Part shown: piece after piece, positions 52,079-64,000 of the stretch | Numbering within the stretch: position 1 is the stretch's first letter | How the letters are laid out: each line of letters starts with the position of its first letter | Origin: Triops longicaudatus | Taxonomy: Eukaryota > Arthropoda > Branchiopoda > Notostraca > Triopsidae | NCBI GenBank assembly: GCA_022885665.1 | Contig: JAGQDJ010000083.1 | Coordinates: 64,373 to 128,372, forward strand | DNA length: 64,000 nucleotides | Direction of reading: 5' to 3' | Position numbers and translations under genes: made by a program | Notes under the pieces: generated by a model | What the model saw: the letters and a program-made list of their open reading frames with translations, nothing else | What the model was told of the DNA's origin: nothing | Database searches by the model: none

Positions 52079-52087
52079 TTTATTAAA
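52079..52087. terminator. Two-way poly(A) signal TTTATTAAA (second copy)
   Basis: A second identical nonamer lies 58 bp from the first. It is 97-105 bp beyond the inscuteable stop on the minus strand and about 95 bp beyond the stop of the plus-strand gene. If both genes use these signals, their 3' UTRs overlap. Confidence 0.45.
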
Positions 52088-52183
52088 GTTTTACGCTTAT
52101 TGCGTTGGTTGAGCAGAAAGAAGGCGTTTTCATTCGTTGTTTTTACAAAAGATTATTTAAGTAAAATGTGTTAAGTAGTCTAT

Positions 52184-55100
52184 TTAAACGTAGCTTTCGG
52201 GACGAGTTGAATGTTCGAGAAAGACATCGAGAAGTCGATTTTCGACCAGGTCGCCTGCGCCGTGAGTCCGCAATATACTTGCACCCAAGGCTGAGGAGAT
52301 TTTGTGCAAAGCCGCCTGGAAAACAAACAAGAGGAATGACGTAAGTTCATTGTCTTACTGGATGCGAACGAATCGATTTGCTTGATTTTGCATTACTGTT
52401 ACAAGTGTGATGCATGCTTAACGGGAGAACAATACAATGTTATCAGACAAAACACAGTTTTTGAATCATTATCGTTATTTTAGTCAAACAATTTGAAAAT
52501 TTTCGTGTGCAAGCAGCTGAGGTTCTTAAGTATTAAAGCCTCTGTAATTTATTTATCATTTAAAGTTCTTATCTTTCCCACAGAGAAAAAAATAAATAGA
52601 ATCAGGAATACTTACAAGGCATGCGACTAAGACTCCGTCACTGTGGTTTCTTTCGATGGGCTCCCTTATTAAGCTGGCCATCTGTTCAATGCCTCCTAAT
52701 TCGGCGACTTGTCTTGCAACGAACTCATCCACACACAACCTATATAAAAACGGTGTTATTTCCGGCCATTCACAGGACAAGCCTATTATTACCTTGACAG
52801 AGCTATTGCCGACTTTTTCTGCGTTCGCTCGCACGCTGCTACTTCTGCCGAGTTGGCGTTGTCCAAAACGGTGACTTTGAGTTGCAAAAACTTGAGTAAA
52901 GTTGGCAAACCTCCCTGCTTGACAACTTCTTGCTTGGCTTGAGCAACGTTGGCCATGTTTGCTAGTACAGTCGCAACCTACGCAGAAAACATAAATCACG
53001 TTAGGGTATAATGTTCGTTTATAACTGCGATGACACTTATATACCTGATCCTGGAAGAACACCGAGTTGCAGGAGCCTTGTTTGGCCACATGTATCAACA
53101 CACCTGCCGTGCCCGATTGTGCCATTAAATGCACTGCTTGTCCGTGACTAAAGGTTAGATTAGCCAAGGCTGCCGTCGCTAATAATAAGGTTTCTTCCGA
53201 ATCCGTTCGGATCGTTAAATCTGGAAATAAGTAAAAAAAACAATTTTAAATCGTAATTTTTCATACATTTTATTAAAGTTTGTCTTAGTTACCTGTCAAG
53301 GCTGGAATAATGCGATGTAACAACTTTTGGAGTCCCAAAGTCGGCAAAAGGTGCAAGGCTTCTGTGGTCACATTGACGGAAGATCTTTGTTCGGGAGGAT
53401 CCAACCAGGGAGAAGTAATCTGGGCCAGCACTCCTGCTGCTTCCGATTTTTCTTCTTCGTTGCTATCGGTTTTGCTACAAAGGATATCGGCAACCATTTC
53501 CAAGCCTCCAGCCTAAAGAAATGAGCCGTGTTAAACTTCCATGATGCGTGAAATTTATTTTATTTAACATAATTTTCGTGTATATCTTTCTCTGCACTTT
53601 CTACGTTTATTTCTTTTCAGTATACTTCTTTAGTAATTAATCTTCCGTTACTCTTACCTTTTCAAAGTCCAGTATCACTTCCGTAGATCTGCACAATGAA
53701 GCCAACGCTCTTAAAATCTCCGCGCGGGCTGATTTGAGATGCGGGAAATGCATCGCTTTGAGCAAGACGTGGATAAAGGTGTGCGAATTCTCGATACCCA
53801 ATGTTGACAACGCAGCAGCTGCTAATTTGGCTGCTGATACCGACGAAGTGGTTCTTAGTGCTTCAATGAATACCTAGAAGAGAACTAATCTGTTATTTCT
53901 GTTTGGAACTCCCGCAGCGAAAACAAGGGTGGGAGGGGAAACAAATACAATCTAACGAGTCAACGGTCAGGCATACTGAATTGAAAAGAAAATAGAATTA
54001 TCTCCCTTACTTGAGCTTTCTGGTCCACTAATCTGTCAACAATGGACACAAAAGCCTGACCCAAGGTAGCACTGGTCTGTTTTGCCAAGTGCCAATCAAA
54101 ATGGGACTGGAAGGAAGGGTTAGGGTCGGCATAACTGTTGGAAAGCTTGTGCTCCATGGACAGATCCGATGACTCGACCGTGACATGAGAGATGCGTCGT
54201 AACAATTCAATCATGTCCATACACGTATTTCGCAGGACTGTCATCAGATTGTGCACGTCAGGAGACACCGCTCCGAACAATTGAGCTTCGGTATGCCGGG
54301 CGAACTGGACAACTTGCGCTACCAGAATGGGCAACAAGGTATGCACAGCCGTATCCCAACGCTCCATACATCTATATTAGCAGAAATATGAAATTAGTAA
54401 CTCTAGTACAAGAAAAAAAAATTAACGTTCGAACTTACTGGCACAGGTGTGAGTATTGATTGGAAATGTGGTGAGCACGCTTCTGTAAATGCCGGATGTC
54501 AAGTTTAGCTTGGGTGACTGTAGCGTAGTCCAAGTCTTGGGAGTATTCAGGGTCAAACGTGGTGGAAGTACTAAGGGAGACGTTGGGCTCCGTTGCAGGG
54601 GGATCCTCGGGCACGAGCGCCTTGTTTTGCAACGCACAAGTGCTTTCGGGTTGAAAAAGCCACGGAAGGTCTTTCAGCCAGGTGTCAACCGGGTTCCAGC
54701 TGCGATATAAACCAATTAATAGCCAAAGATTCAAAACGCCAGTCATTTCGTGTTGTAAAATCAATTGTTCTAATTAGTTCATAATCTTACCGAAAACCTT
54801 GATTCAAACGCAAATTGGAGCAGCTGGATCTGGGCAAACTGGAAAAGAAGGTGTCGTCATAGCTAGACTTGAACTTGGCTTGTTGCAATTTCGAAGGCAA
54901 AGTGGTTATACTGGGGGTATTTAATAAATCTGCAGAAGGGATTTTTGACTGCGTGACTCCTACACCCATACGTAAGCCACAGCGGGGGCGTGGCCGCCAG
55001 CCAGGTAATTTGGTACTCATATCACAATCTTCTGTACTACCATTCGAAGGGAATTGGAGTCGGTGCTGCACATCAGCTTCTAGCGAATCTTTGATTCGAC

Positions 55101-56566
55101 CAGTCATTTGGAAAGAGGTAGTGTTCGGGTCCCACGAACCCGTTGAATTACGTAAGTTGGGGTCAGAATTTTGCCGTACGGTGGACAAGGTGGTCACACT
55201 ACCTACGGATGACAGGTCTTCGGCGGAGTACGAATCCGCCCAATGGACTTTCAACCTCAGCTCTTTGCTGTTGAGCATTTCGTATTGCGATTGGCAACGT
55301 CTTCGAGACACTGCGTGTTTCAGAGCACGGCGTGGTGTGGAACTCCGCGGGCCACAGGTATAGCGACTGGTTGGCGGGCTTTCCTGAGGATTTGAACCGA
55401 CTTCCGTGGAAGCCGTGCTAGTGCTGGTGTTTAAAATTTTAGAATAACCGTGCTGCTGGTCTTCATTCGTATCCGAGTCACCGGCTTCACTTTCTTGTAT
55501 GGGCATTTGCATGCAATTAAACGAAACACTGTTGTGCGGTTCGGTGGTCGCCGGCAAGATTTTCCGAAACGAAGCACCCAGTTTCTTCCACGCGCCACTG
55601 TTCACTTTTGAACTCGGGGATTTGCCTTCACTCGCTATTAGTAAGTTCTTGTCTGAGTTATTGCTTTTCTCTGAGGTGAAAAGCTCCGGCGAAAGGGTTT
55701 TATTGCTAATCTTGTCCTCGGACGCGGATTCTTGGAGTGGGGGACACAGATTGACTGACTGTACGTTCTTTTCGATTAAGACATGCTTCAGGTCGAGGTT
55801 AACGTCGGCAGCGGAGTTCGTGGAAGAGATGTACACCCGACTTACAAACGGTCGTTGTCCGTTGCCCTCCTGCGATAAGAGCGCGGAATTGCTGTCCAGG
55901 TTCGTTTCCAAGAACCGGGACGACGACCTGAGTAACGACTCTTCTAAACTGTGGGATTCGTCTTGCTCGTAGATTGCACTGCGTCTGAAATCGTTTCGAC
56001 TGTTTTGCCGGACGAAGTTTGACCTCGGAATTGCAAGACTCGACTGAGATTCGGGTGCGGCAGATTTTGAGTTGTTCGATTCTGTGGAAGGTTTATCGCT
56101 TGTAACGGATGTGGATGCTTTGTTGGAAGTATTTGCTTGGTTCACGGGTGACAGTGACGGAGAATCACTAGAATCAGAATAACCCGAGAAGCCCGAGTCT
56201 TGGCTTCGGTGACCAGGAGAATGTCGCTCAAGTGCGTATTGCGCAGCAGCTGCCATAATGGCCGGACTGTTGTTCAACGTTGGGGATGACTCGTTTGACT
56301 GGTTATCTGTAGCCGCAAAAAGGAAGAATTAAGGTTATGAAAACGCAAAATAGACATAATGAATTTATTTCATTTTTCAATGCTTACAGGGACTTGAAGA
56401 GAAAGTTTGTAAAAAAAAAATTACTTGTCGGTAAAGGAGACAACCATGGAATTTGGTCGTGGGAAGCAAAGAAAATCCGACTCGGTTTCCGCATAAAATT
56501 AGGTCGACCTGTGGGCGATTCGATGAGTTCTCGCCATTGCTGGGGTGACAGTGCTTTTGCAGCCAT
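52184..56566 (-). CDS. insc: Inscuteable, spindle-orientation adaptor
   Basis: Inscuteable links the apical Par-3/aPKC complex to Pins/LGN and so orients the mitotic spindle in asymmetric division. Exons on the minus strand: 56566-56425, 56306-54791, 54699-54439, 54371-54011, 53873-53658, 53512-53293, 53220-53045, 52977-52793, 52739-52616 and 52315-52184. They total 3333 nt, 1110 residues, with phases matching at every junction. Diagnostic sequence: DTWLKDLPWLF...CALQNKAL (about 558-581) matches the LGN/Pins-binding segment of human INSC. The C-terminal half is helical armadillo-type repeats, with AGGLEMVADILCS, EEEKSEAAGVLAQITSP, QKKSAIALSRLC and RNHSDGVLVACLAAL close to human INSC. The chain ends in ESYV, a class I PDZ ligand like the ESFV I recall for INSC. 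The long second exon encodes a Ser-rich, poorly conserved region. The ATG has A at -3 and G at +4. Confidence 0.96.
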
Positions 56567-56579
56567 ACTTGGGTGTGTA
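56567..56579 (-). other. insc: Short 5' UTR of the inscuteable start exon
   Basis: On the minus strand an acceptor TTTTCTTGCAG ends at 56580, leaving 13 nt before the ATG. At least one upstream non-coding exon must lie beyond 56580. Confidence 0.55.
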
Positions 56580-59500
56580 CTGCAAGAAAAAACACATTAA
56601 AATTCTAATGGTGCAACAGCGCAACTGAAACATTTTATATATTCCGAATAGGTTGAGTTGATAAAAAATGTTTTCCTTTGACTAGCTAATAATGGGTGGT
56701 AAGTTATGGCCTATGAGGCAAGTACGCAAGTAAACATAGTAGGCCAAGCATACAATAGATTTTGTATTTCACAAAAAAAAAGAGTTCAACTAGGTATGCA
56801 GCCCCCACATGATCCGCTGGAAAAATGTTGATTAACATATGAAACGGATTCTCCCCTTCACATGTAAAACTGGCTGTGCTTAGCTTCGGAATTCAAGGGT
56901 ATACCAAGGAACTTGGGGGGATTTCTTTCTCGCAAACGTGCATGCTTGTCATCCTGGTCTTGATTTAAAAGCCATTGATTGGCAAAAAGCCGACCGTAAA
57001 AACTCGAAGGTGGTTCACGGATCTTCTTAATGGGATTATAAATCTGACCCTTTTTTCTTCGCAGATGACAACCTTTTTATGCGTGCGCGGACCCCTTTTA
57101 AAGCTTTAATAAGGTCTTGATCGCACACCGTATGGTCCAGACTTTGACTTGAGCTTCAAGTGGCACTGAAAAAGTGCCGTGGTAAGCCAGAACAGATGAC
57201 CAATCTTCGGCTATTACTTGTAACGTTCAAAAGGAGGCTAGAGGCCAATCATCCATATCGCACCTGACGGCGCTCGTGTTATACAAAGTAGGCTATTAGG
57301 TCTATGGTTCTCACGGTTTCAAAACTTGCACGCTCATGTCAGCCACGTTTGTTTTACCACAACCTAATCTTGTGCTATACAGTAGTTCTCAATAAAAAAC
57401 GACCCAAACTCCCCTATACCTAACGCCATAGCAGTTGCGTGAGCGCGTCCTATTCCAAGCTCTTCCGACCTCTTTTGACCCGAAACCCCAAGCTTATGTC
57501 ACAGGTGTGGTTAGCATAGCGCAGATTTGTTTTGGTCGTTTTTGTTGAGAACTACTGTACAGTACCGTGCATACCACAACCTCAACCCCCTCCCGCTCAG
57601 ACATGCAAAGAAATCCTAATTGAGAACGGAACGCAGAACAAAAGCGTCCTATCGACTTCCGTTTTTTCTCGACGGCGCCGTGGTAAGGATCTACGGCGTA
57701 TAAAACACTTCCGCGCAATGGACATGGATGAACCATGTCGGAGTTCGTTAGTGATTTTTTCCGGGGGTCCAGGATTATCAATCCTCCTTATTTTCACCAC
57801 TTATACGGCACATTACACCTTTTAAGAGACCACGCTTGACGAGTTACGTATTGTTCGACGACGTGAAGACAACGGTTTCCGCTTCTCAGATTTTCTTTTT
57901 TTTAGGATTTTACACTTCCAGGAGCTCAAAGTATAGGGTAAAACGGTGAGACATAACGCTTGAGCTCATTAAAAAATCCTTACTTTTTTGTTTGCTTTGC
58001 TAAAGAAAGCAGGGACTCCTGGGACAAAAGAAGGCCATGAGGGCAAAAAAATATCTAAAAGAAAGGAGCAGGGTGTGCTTACAAGTTGGGATTTCTTCAG
58101 GGGCGTAAAAACGATACGCTGAAGATCTATTGCTCGAGACATTCGAAAAAGACAGACGTAATTTTTGTACAGTTGTCATATCTCCACATAGTTTCCCTTT
58201 CTTAGACAAAGACTTTTTCTTCTTTTAAGGTTTGGGCGTGTGTGGCTGTGTGTTAAAAGCCATGTTGCATATGTTGAGCGGCCTTTCAAGGGCTGGTAGA
58301 TATCTTGTGGTTACAGCGTTATAGGTTTATTTACATCATTAGAAAGAAGTGTACACAGCGGGATGGCGGTAGGGAACCTGAGCATTTTTGGGTGGGAAAG
58401 ACGACCAATTTTTCATCTCCGTAGCTGCAGCAGAACTTGCGCTTCAAAGACGGTATGGAAAGCGACGTGTCTCGTATAGGCTAACACGCGAAAGGCAGGC
58501 GAGGACTATTTCCCCTTATTCGAGCTATACCGTGCAATATGCGCGGTGGGCTTTTGCCTTAGCTCCTTTTGTGCTTCCTGACGGTTGTGGGGCTGGAAGA
58601 GAAAGAGCGAGAAACTGAAAGAATCACGGGGCGCCGAACCACTCGTGCATTGTTGCGCCAACAATGCACAATAGGCACCTCGACTTCTGGTGGCTATTTC
58701 GGCGGGGGCAATCTAAACTTTGGCTTTTGTCTCATTTGCGGTCCTAGACGACCGTAGCTCATTAAAGAAGGAAAGTCCTATTACACGTCGTGTCAACAAT
58801 TTGAGTCCACAAAAGCGAGGCCTTCACCTTCGATTAGACGTATCGTTTCCACGCGACTGAATCGTCATAATAAGAGGGAGACCCTTATTAAAATATGTGC
58901 ACTTTCTTATCTTGTCTGTCCGAGAGAAATATGTGAATAATTTGGAGGAGAAGCCCATACTTGGAATGTATGCGAAAAAGAAAGAAAATCCACACCGGGT
59001 CTTAGCTTCTTTCTCTCGCGATGCAACGGCAGACGCCTATGTCGTGTTAAAGGTAATGAGGTTTTGATAAAGATACCAAGTCTTGGGATATTCGTGATCC
59101 CACCTGATAATACACACGAAGTACCTTTGCATAACACACGTTGGTAGCTAGTCTTTCCCATAATTGTCCCGTGCATATGAAGCTTAATAATAAGACAGCC
59201 CATCGATACATGTCTATCATGTCTATGCGTCCCAATCGGGAAGATTGAACTTGATCTTTTTTGGTCGCCTAACCCAAGCGCCTCTCAGTTATTTGGCTCT
59301 ACGGGAGGCCGGTTTTTGGATATGTATGCTCTTTTGAGGAGAAATTTGATCCCCACGAAGAATCGTTAAGGAACTCCTTAAAGGTCAAGATTGGACGTGC
59401 ACTGAGTCTTCTTACGTAAACGCCTGTCTCTTTTTAGGAATGTCTATTGGTCTGTCGACGTTCCAAGCATGGGCAAAGTACGAAGGAGATATTAAAGGAA

Positions 59501-62500
59501 GAAATCTATTACGTGCGTTCCATGTCTCTATTCATAATCTTTTTGCCTAACGGCAAGAGTGAGTGCGTTCTGATTCGCCATGCCGTAAAAACTTACTAAA
59601 TCAGAATTTACGGCCAATTTCCCATGGATCGTAGACAGCAACTGGACAAACGAGAAACCCATGGCGTAAGAAGCCAAAAAAACGTTTGCGTTATATTCTT
59701 ACGATTTCCACGTTTTTAAACGGTGCGTACTCCACCCTATGCCGAAGTTGTTTAGTATGTGCGATAAAGGTATATGCTAATGCCAGGAATTCATTTCCCT
59801 TTCAAGACTATTGGGGCCGCCCAGAACTGCATGGGCAGTAATGATTCTTAATGCTTGTGCACGTTTTTTCGTCGTGAGGAACATCAAATGGTTTGAAGCT
59901 TCCCCGAAAATTCCCAAAAATTCCCGAAAATGAGAAATTCCAGCTGTCATGAATCTATGACATGTAGACACTGAAAGTGATTGTTCAATTAAGGGCTTAC
60001 CTCTAAATGATAAATTGCACTCCGTAACTAAACTTTACGTCTTCGCTGTCTTACGGGATTGGCTCACCGCAGCTAATCAAGAATGCATTATGCAAACGAG
60101 GGTGAACTTGAAGGCGTAAGAAATTTTCAGTTTATGCTCCGACTTCTCGCTCACACACGAGTTGCTCACGAAAGCTCTGACAAGACTGTTTGGTCCAGTT
60201 CAAACATTCTTCATATTCCTCATCAAGTGTCTCTCGGTGTGGGAGGAGCCAAGTGGTCAACAATAGTGGATCAAGTCGACGGGATTACGAGAAATCTCGG
60301 GAATGGATTTTTAAGTAGAGGTGTCGATAACAAGAGGAATGGTATGAATTTCCTGGGAATGGAATTCAAGGATCCTCAACCCAAAGGTCTCAATGACAAC
60401 AATAGTAGCTCGTCGTGTGAAAATGCGCTCGGCCTTATTGCGTGGTGGCTTAAGTCTTCTCACCAACAAGTTTTTCCTCCGGGTGGTCACTCGACTCAAA
60501 TGATGCTAATCTCCGTGGCACTTTTGTTACGGTTTATATCCTTCCAAGAGTGGGTGAGCCAAATTGTTCTTTTTACTGTGGCTTGAGCACCAAACCTATC
60601 ACTTAACACAAGAAGCAGGTTTGCCTATTGTAACAAGTAGCACTGAATATGTAACAGCCTTCTTAGCTTAGCAACTACGCGTCTGTTTGTATCGACGCTG
60701 CAAGTCCAACTGCTAACTGCCGCCCCATAACAAGAGACCCAAGACCCCCGAAGAGACCCTTTTACCCATAAGCCAGGCCATCCAATGCTGGGAGCAGGAA
60801 AGGACTTCCCCCCTTTCCACCGCGCGACTTTGCTTTCGCATAACATACCCATCCCGTGGAAGCACCGTAGAGCCTCATGCCATACCCCGGTATCCAACAC
60901 TTCTTCGATGCTGATAACAGTAAGCACCTGGATGCTTTTCTCGCTCCCGTGTATTTACCATAAAGAAAACTCCTCGTTTTGCTTACATTGCGATTGTTAA
61001 ATAAACATGTGGTGTTGAATGAGGGAGTAAGTTGTCCTTGATTGAAAACAACGCTATTTCCCAATTTCTCCCAATTGGCACGAACGTCAAATACTAGAAC
61101 GCCATGCGCTGTCTTTTGAACCGTTTTTATGCAAATAGATAGCAACTGGACTTCGGACCTAGCCCACTAAAAGCCGCCCTTTTGCCTACCGTTTTTCCTT
61201 GAGAGGAGCAATTAAAAGAGGTCGTAAATATCCGCCATCACTTTCGATGTCGAGGGCAGCAAAGTGAAGAGCTCTTGTAAGCCCTGTTACAAGAAAAGGT
61301 GGGTATTGTTAGTTAGGCTCTACCTTACCAGCAAGCAGGTGTCGTAAACGAGCTTAAAAGACTCCCTAGGCCTCCGCATTAGAAAGTCGCAAGGTCTTCC
61401 TCTATTAAGAGGAAAAAGATGCTGATACCAGCCGCATAAAGGTTGGGTGGGGTGATGAATATGTTTCTTAATCACTTTTCGAGTTTCTGAGGCTGTCAGG
61501 CCTGCCTTCTCGTGCTTGATTTTAATTGTTTCTAATGGTAAAATTATGCAAGCCATTTGTACAGTTACGTCGTGCTGTGTCAGCATCAGATTGTATACAC
61601 TCCTGCGGCAAAAGAGTGGGATGTGTATTGTGTCCTTTTTGTCGGCGTAACCTCAGGGATCAAAAGTTTTCAGAAAAATGTCATGGGAAGTTCATCATTA
61701 GCATGGCGTATTATGACGGTAACCCGAATGTGGAGCAGAACCGATTGTGGTTAGGACGAGCCATGCAGGCGGCATAGCTAATTTTGGATGACATGTGTAG
61801 AAGTTCCCAGCAAATGGAAAACGGAACAGTAGGCTAACTCCGTACCTGACGGCGTAATAACCTGGACCTCGTGGGGTTCTCTTGAAACATGGAGCTGTTT
61901 CCGGTTGTTTGGTACTTTGTGGGATATGGTCGTCTCTCACTCGAACCGTTTATAAGCCATCTAAAGAGGTGTCAATGTCAAACCAAGTTTAGATGTCCTA
62001 AGCATCTCACAACGCATCTCCATCAAAAAGGGTTCAGGGTTCCTGTCTAGGGTGTTTTGTCCACTCGTATTAGTGTCATGTCCCAATCATTCTCACGCTT
62101 ATCACTTATGCCAAATCGCTGAGGCTGTCGCTAATGTCACTCGGTATGTCAAATCACGTTGACGACGTAGCATGATAAGCGCGGAAAAGCACACATACAT
62201 ATGTGACCTGAGCAATATGCCACAAGGTGCAAGAAACCGTTACGCTTAAGGTAACTAACGATCTCCTGAAAAAAGTTAACGACATAAAATAGTTTGCATA
62301 CGAATAATGCAACGAACGTTGCAAGTACGCGTACTTTTTCTATTGAGGAAGGGGTATAATGAGCCTTAGGCCTAAGTCAAGGGTTTTTGTGCGTTTGGCA
62401 ATTAATCATAGGCACAAACGTCTTTTGGTAGCCAAGGGTAAGCGTAAGGGCTCTCCAAAGAATAAAAAAGTATTATAAGAAGTCTTACTTCTAGATTGTT

Positions 62501-64000
62501 ACCCCTTGCTGCGGTGTTACGCTCACCTTAACGATCATCTTTTACAAAAGATTTTTACCCCCTTCCTATCGTTATAACGTAGCCACATTTTTATTTGGCG
62601 TCATATTGAAAAACCAAGCTTTTTATTTGTTGCACCATTGTGGCCAGCCCGCCATTCGGCATTTCGTTACTAACTACAATGGGAAAAGAAACTTGAAAAT
62701 ACGGGGACCCGGTTGGCGACAATGAATTATGTCGCGCACCTCTCATGTTTTTCTTACCATCCTTTTCACTACTGGAACTCATTGCATTGTTGCTCAACCC
62801 TTCCGAACAATGCCCAACTTGACAAGAAGAAAAATGAGAGTTCGTGAATTTAGAGGGTTGCAAAGATAAAGGGTTAATGAGTGGAGCCAGGCATAAGGGA
62901 CACTTTTGGTCTGTGACAAAAAGTCACGAAATGCTCGGAAAAAAATGAAAGTGCGATGTTCAGCCCTTGGTGACTATAGTGTGACATTGCCCGTTCGTTA
63001 TATCAAGTTGATTCGCCAGGAGACGCTTGAAGAGGGAGAGAGCCTCATAAGGGAAGAGGGGAGAAAATCTGGGGAGGGGATCGAGGGTAATTTTTCTCTT
63101 TCCCAGAGCTTGCTTTTGCTTGCATTGCAGCTGCCGCCACTTTACCTTACAGCCAAAGCAACAGCTGCCGTCCTCCTCAATGCCTTTGACCCTTGGTTAC
63201 TATGCTTAGCATTTTGACTATATACTTAGAGCAGTAAAACTCTGGACCTATATGGGACATTCCCGAATTCGGGATTGTTGAAAAAGAAGAGGGTGAAGAA
63301 TTGTTGCTACTCTAGAGCACTAGCACAGGTGGGGGGTGGAAAAAACTATTGCGTTTCCGGGATTGAGGATTTGCATTTTTTTTTAAGAGTATGTACGAGG
63401 AGAGGGGGTATAGACTTAGGGGTGGCATAAAACTAGAGCTAAAGCCTGATCGTTGATCCGAATCGTTTTCGTATTATTATTCATTGCCACTTTCCAGAAC
63501 GGTCCCAAAAAAGTTAAGGGCGATTTATTGGGTTTGGTAACAAAGAAATTGGGAGAGCGATTGTTGTATTTAGTGGCGAGAAAGACGAGTGGGGGCAAAT
63601 GTTGTGCGGCACTAAATCTGGATGAAATCGTTCGGGCTCCGCTTATGGGTAGCGCTTAATCCGCACAGATTGAGTTTCCCTCTTCTCCATACGAGACTTT
63701 TACCGTGGTTTGCTATTGTTACCCCAGATGAGTAGATCTCAGTTTCATTCGTGTTGGTTATTCATAACCATGAATGTTGGCTTTTTTATGGATTATTTAT
63801 GACGATTGTTTAGCCCTTACCCGAAAAGCAGTTTGAGGAGGAAAAAACCGACGTCGGTTAGAAAGTGTTCGGGGGTTGCACACGTGTGCATGTTATGTGC
63901 AAAACTGGGAGCGCTGAGATCATTGTTATGAGACCTTTGACGACCCTTAAAAGGCTGTGGCTATTGGGTTATTGGCAACTGCCGAGCTACCGGGGAGGAT
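56580..64000. other. Upstream flank of inscuteable; no coding gene seen
   Basis: About 7.4 kb in which no exon could be supported. The longest ORF (60083-60586, plus, 167 codons) has no recognised domain, signal peptide or splice continuation. A Tc1/mariner-type MITE lies at 57380-57557. A short ATTCCCGAAAA-type repeat lies near 59904-59934. The inscuteable promoter and non-coding first exon are expected somewhere here. Confidence 0.45.
57380..57557. mobile_element. MITE of Tc1/mariner type, 178 bp
   Basis: The left end CAGTAGTTCTCAATAAAAAA and the right end, read in reverse complement as CAGTAGTTCTCAACAAAAAC, form inverted repeats of about 27 bp, both continuing into CGACC. The element is bounded on each side by TA (57378-57379 and 57558-57559), the target duplication of the IS630-Tc1-mariner superfamily. 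At 178 bp it cannot encode a transposase, so it would be mobilised in trans. Confidence 0.8.

Noticed and set aside
60083..60586. 167-codon plus-strand ORF
   Set aside because: It is the longest ORF in the 56.6-64 kb flank, but it shows no domain, signal peptide, repeated motif or splice sites that extend it, and its composition is ordinary. It is most likely a chance ORF.

Overview
The window is animal nuclear DNA, most likely from an arthropod. It carries a complete alpha-spectrin gene whose spliced product is 2415 residues, the length I know for the Drosophila protein. It also carries a complete Inscuteable gene with its LGN-binding motif, armadillo-type C-terminal half and C-terminal PDZ ligand. 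Exons follow the GT-AG rule. Introns range from about 50-100 bp up to about 3 kb, and are AT-rich with polypyrimidine acceptors. I cannot name the species from sequence alone. All gene models here were spliced by hand from donor/acceptor sites, reading-phase agreement and protein continuity.

Layout. (1) 1369-6142, plus strand: a secreted GH18 (chitinase)-like protein whose catalytic motif is shortened. It is followed by about 1000 residues of Thr/Pro-rich and acidic sequence with about ten proprotein-convertase-like sites. (2) 7643-18208, minus strand: alpha-spectrin in 17 constant exons plus a candidate 42-nt alternative microexon, with a non-coding first exon near 18.5 kb. (3) 18.6-24.9 kb: no coding gene seen; probably the divergent 5' region of spectrin and gene 4. 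(4) 24882-28553, plus strand: a membrane protein with one ZP-N-like domain and a very long cytoplasmic tail that repeats a P-x-W-D-V-x-I-R motif. (5) 28.6-35.0 kb: no gene seen; contains a microsatellite and decayed repeats. (6) 35174-51986, plus strand: a 2288-residue, largely disordered protein with one N-terminal membrane segment, not identified. (7) 52184-56566, minus strand: inscuteable, tail-to-tail with the previous gene; the stop codons are 197 bp apart. (8) 56.6-64 kb: no coding gene seen. It contains a 178-bp Tc1/mariner-type MITE and presumably the upstream non-coding exon(s) of inscuteable.

The genes do not form an operon-like unit. Spectrin (cortical skeleton), Inscuteable (apical spindle-orientation adaptor) and the ZP protein (apical extracellular matrix in this family) all act at the epithelial cortex or apical surface, but their adjacency is not evidence of joint function. 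The least familiar items are the GH18-like multi-cleavage precursor (with all nine introns in phase 1 and a 33-bp intron), the duplicated spectrin microexon, the ZP-N protein with its repeated tail motif, and the unidentified 2288-residue protein.
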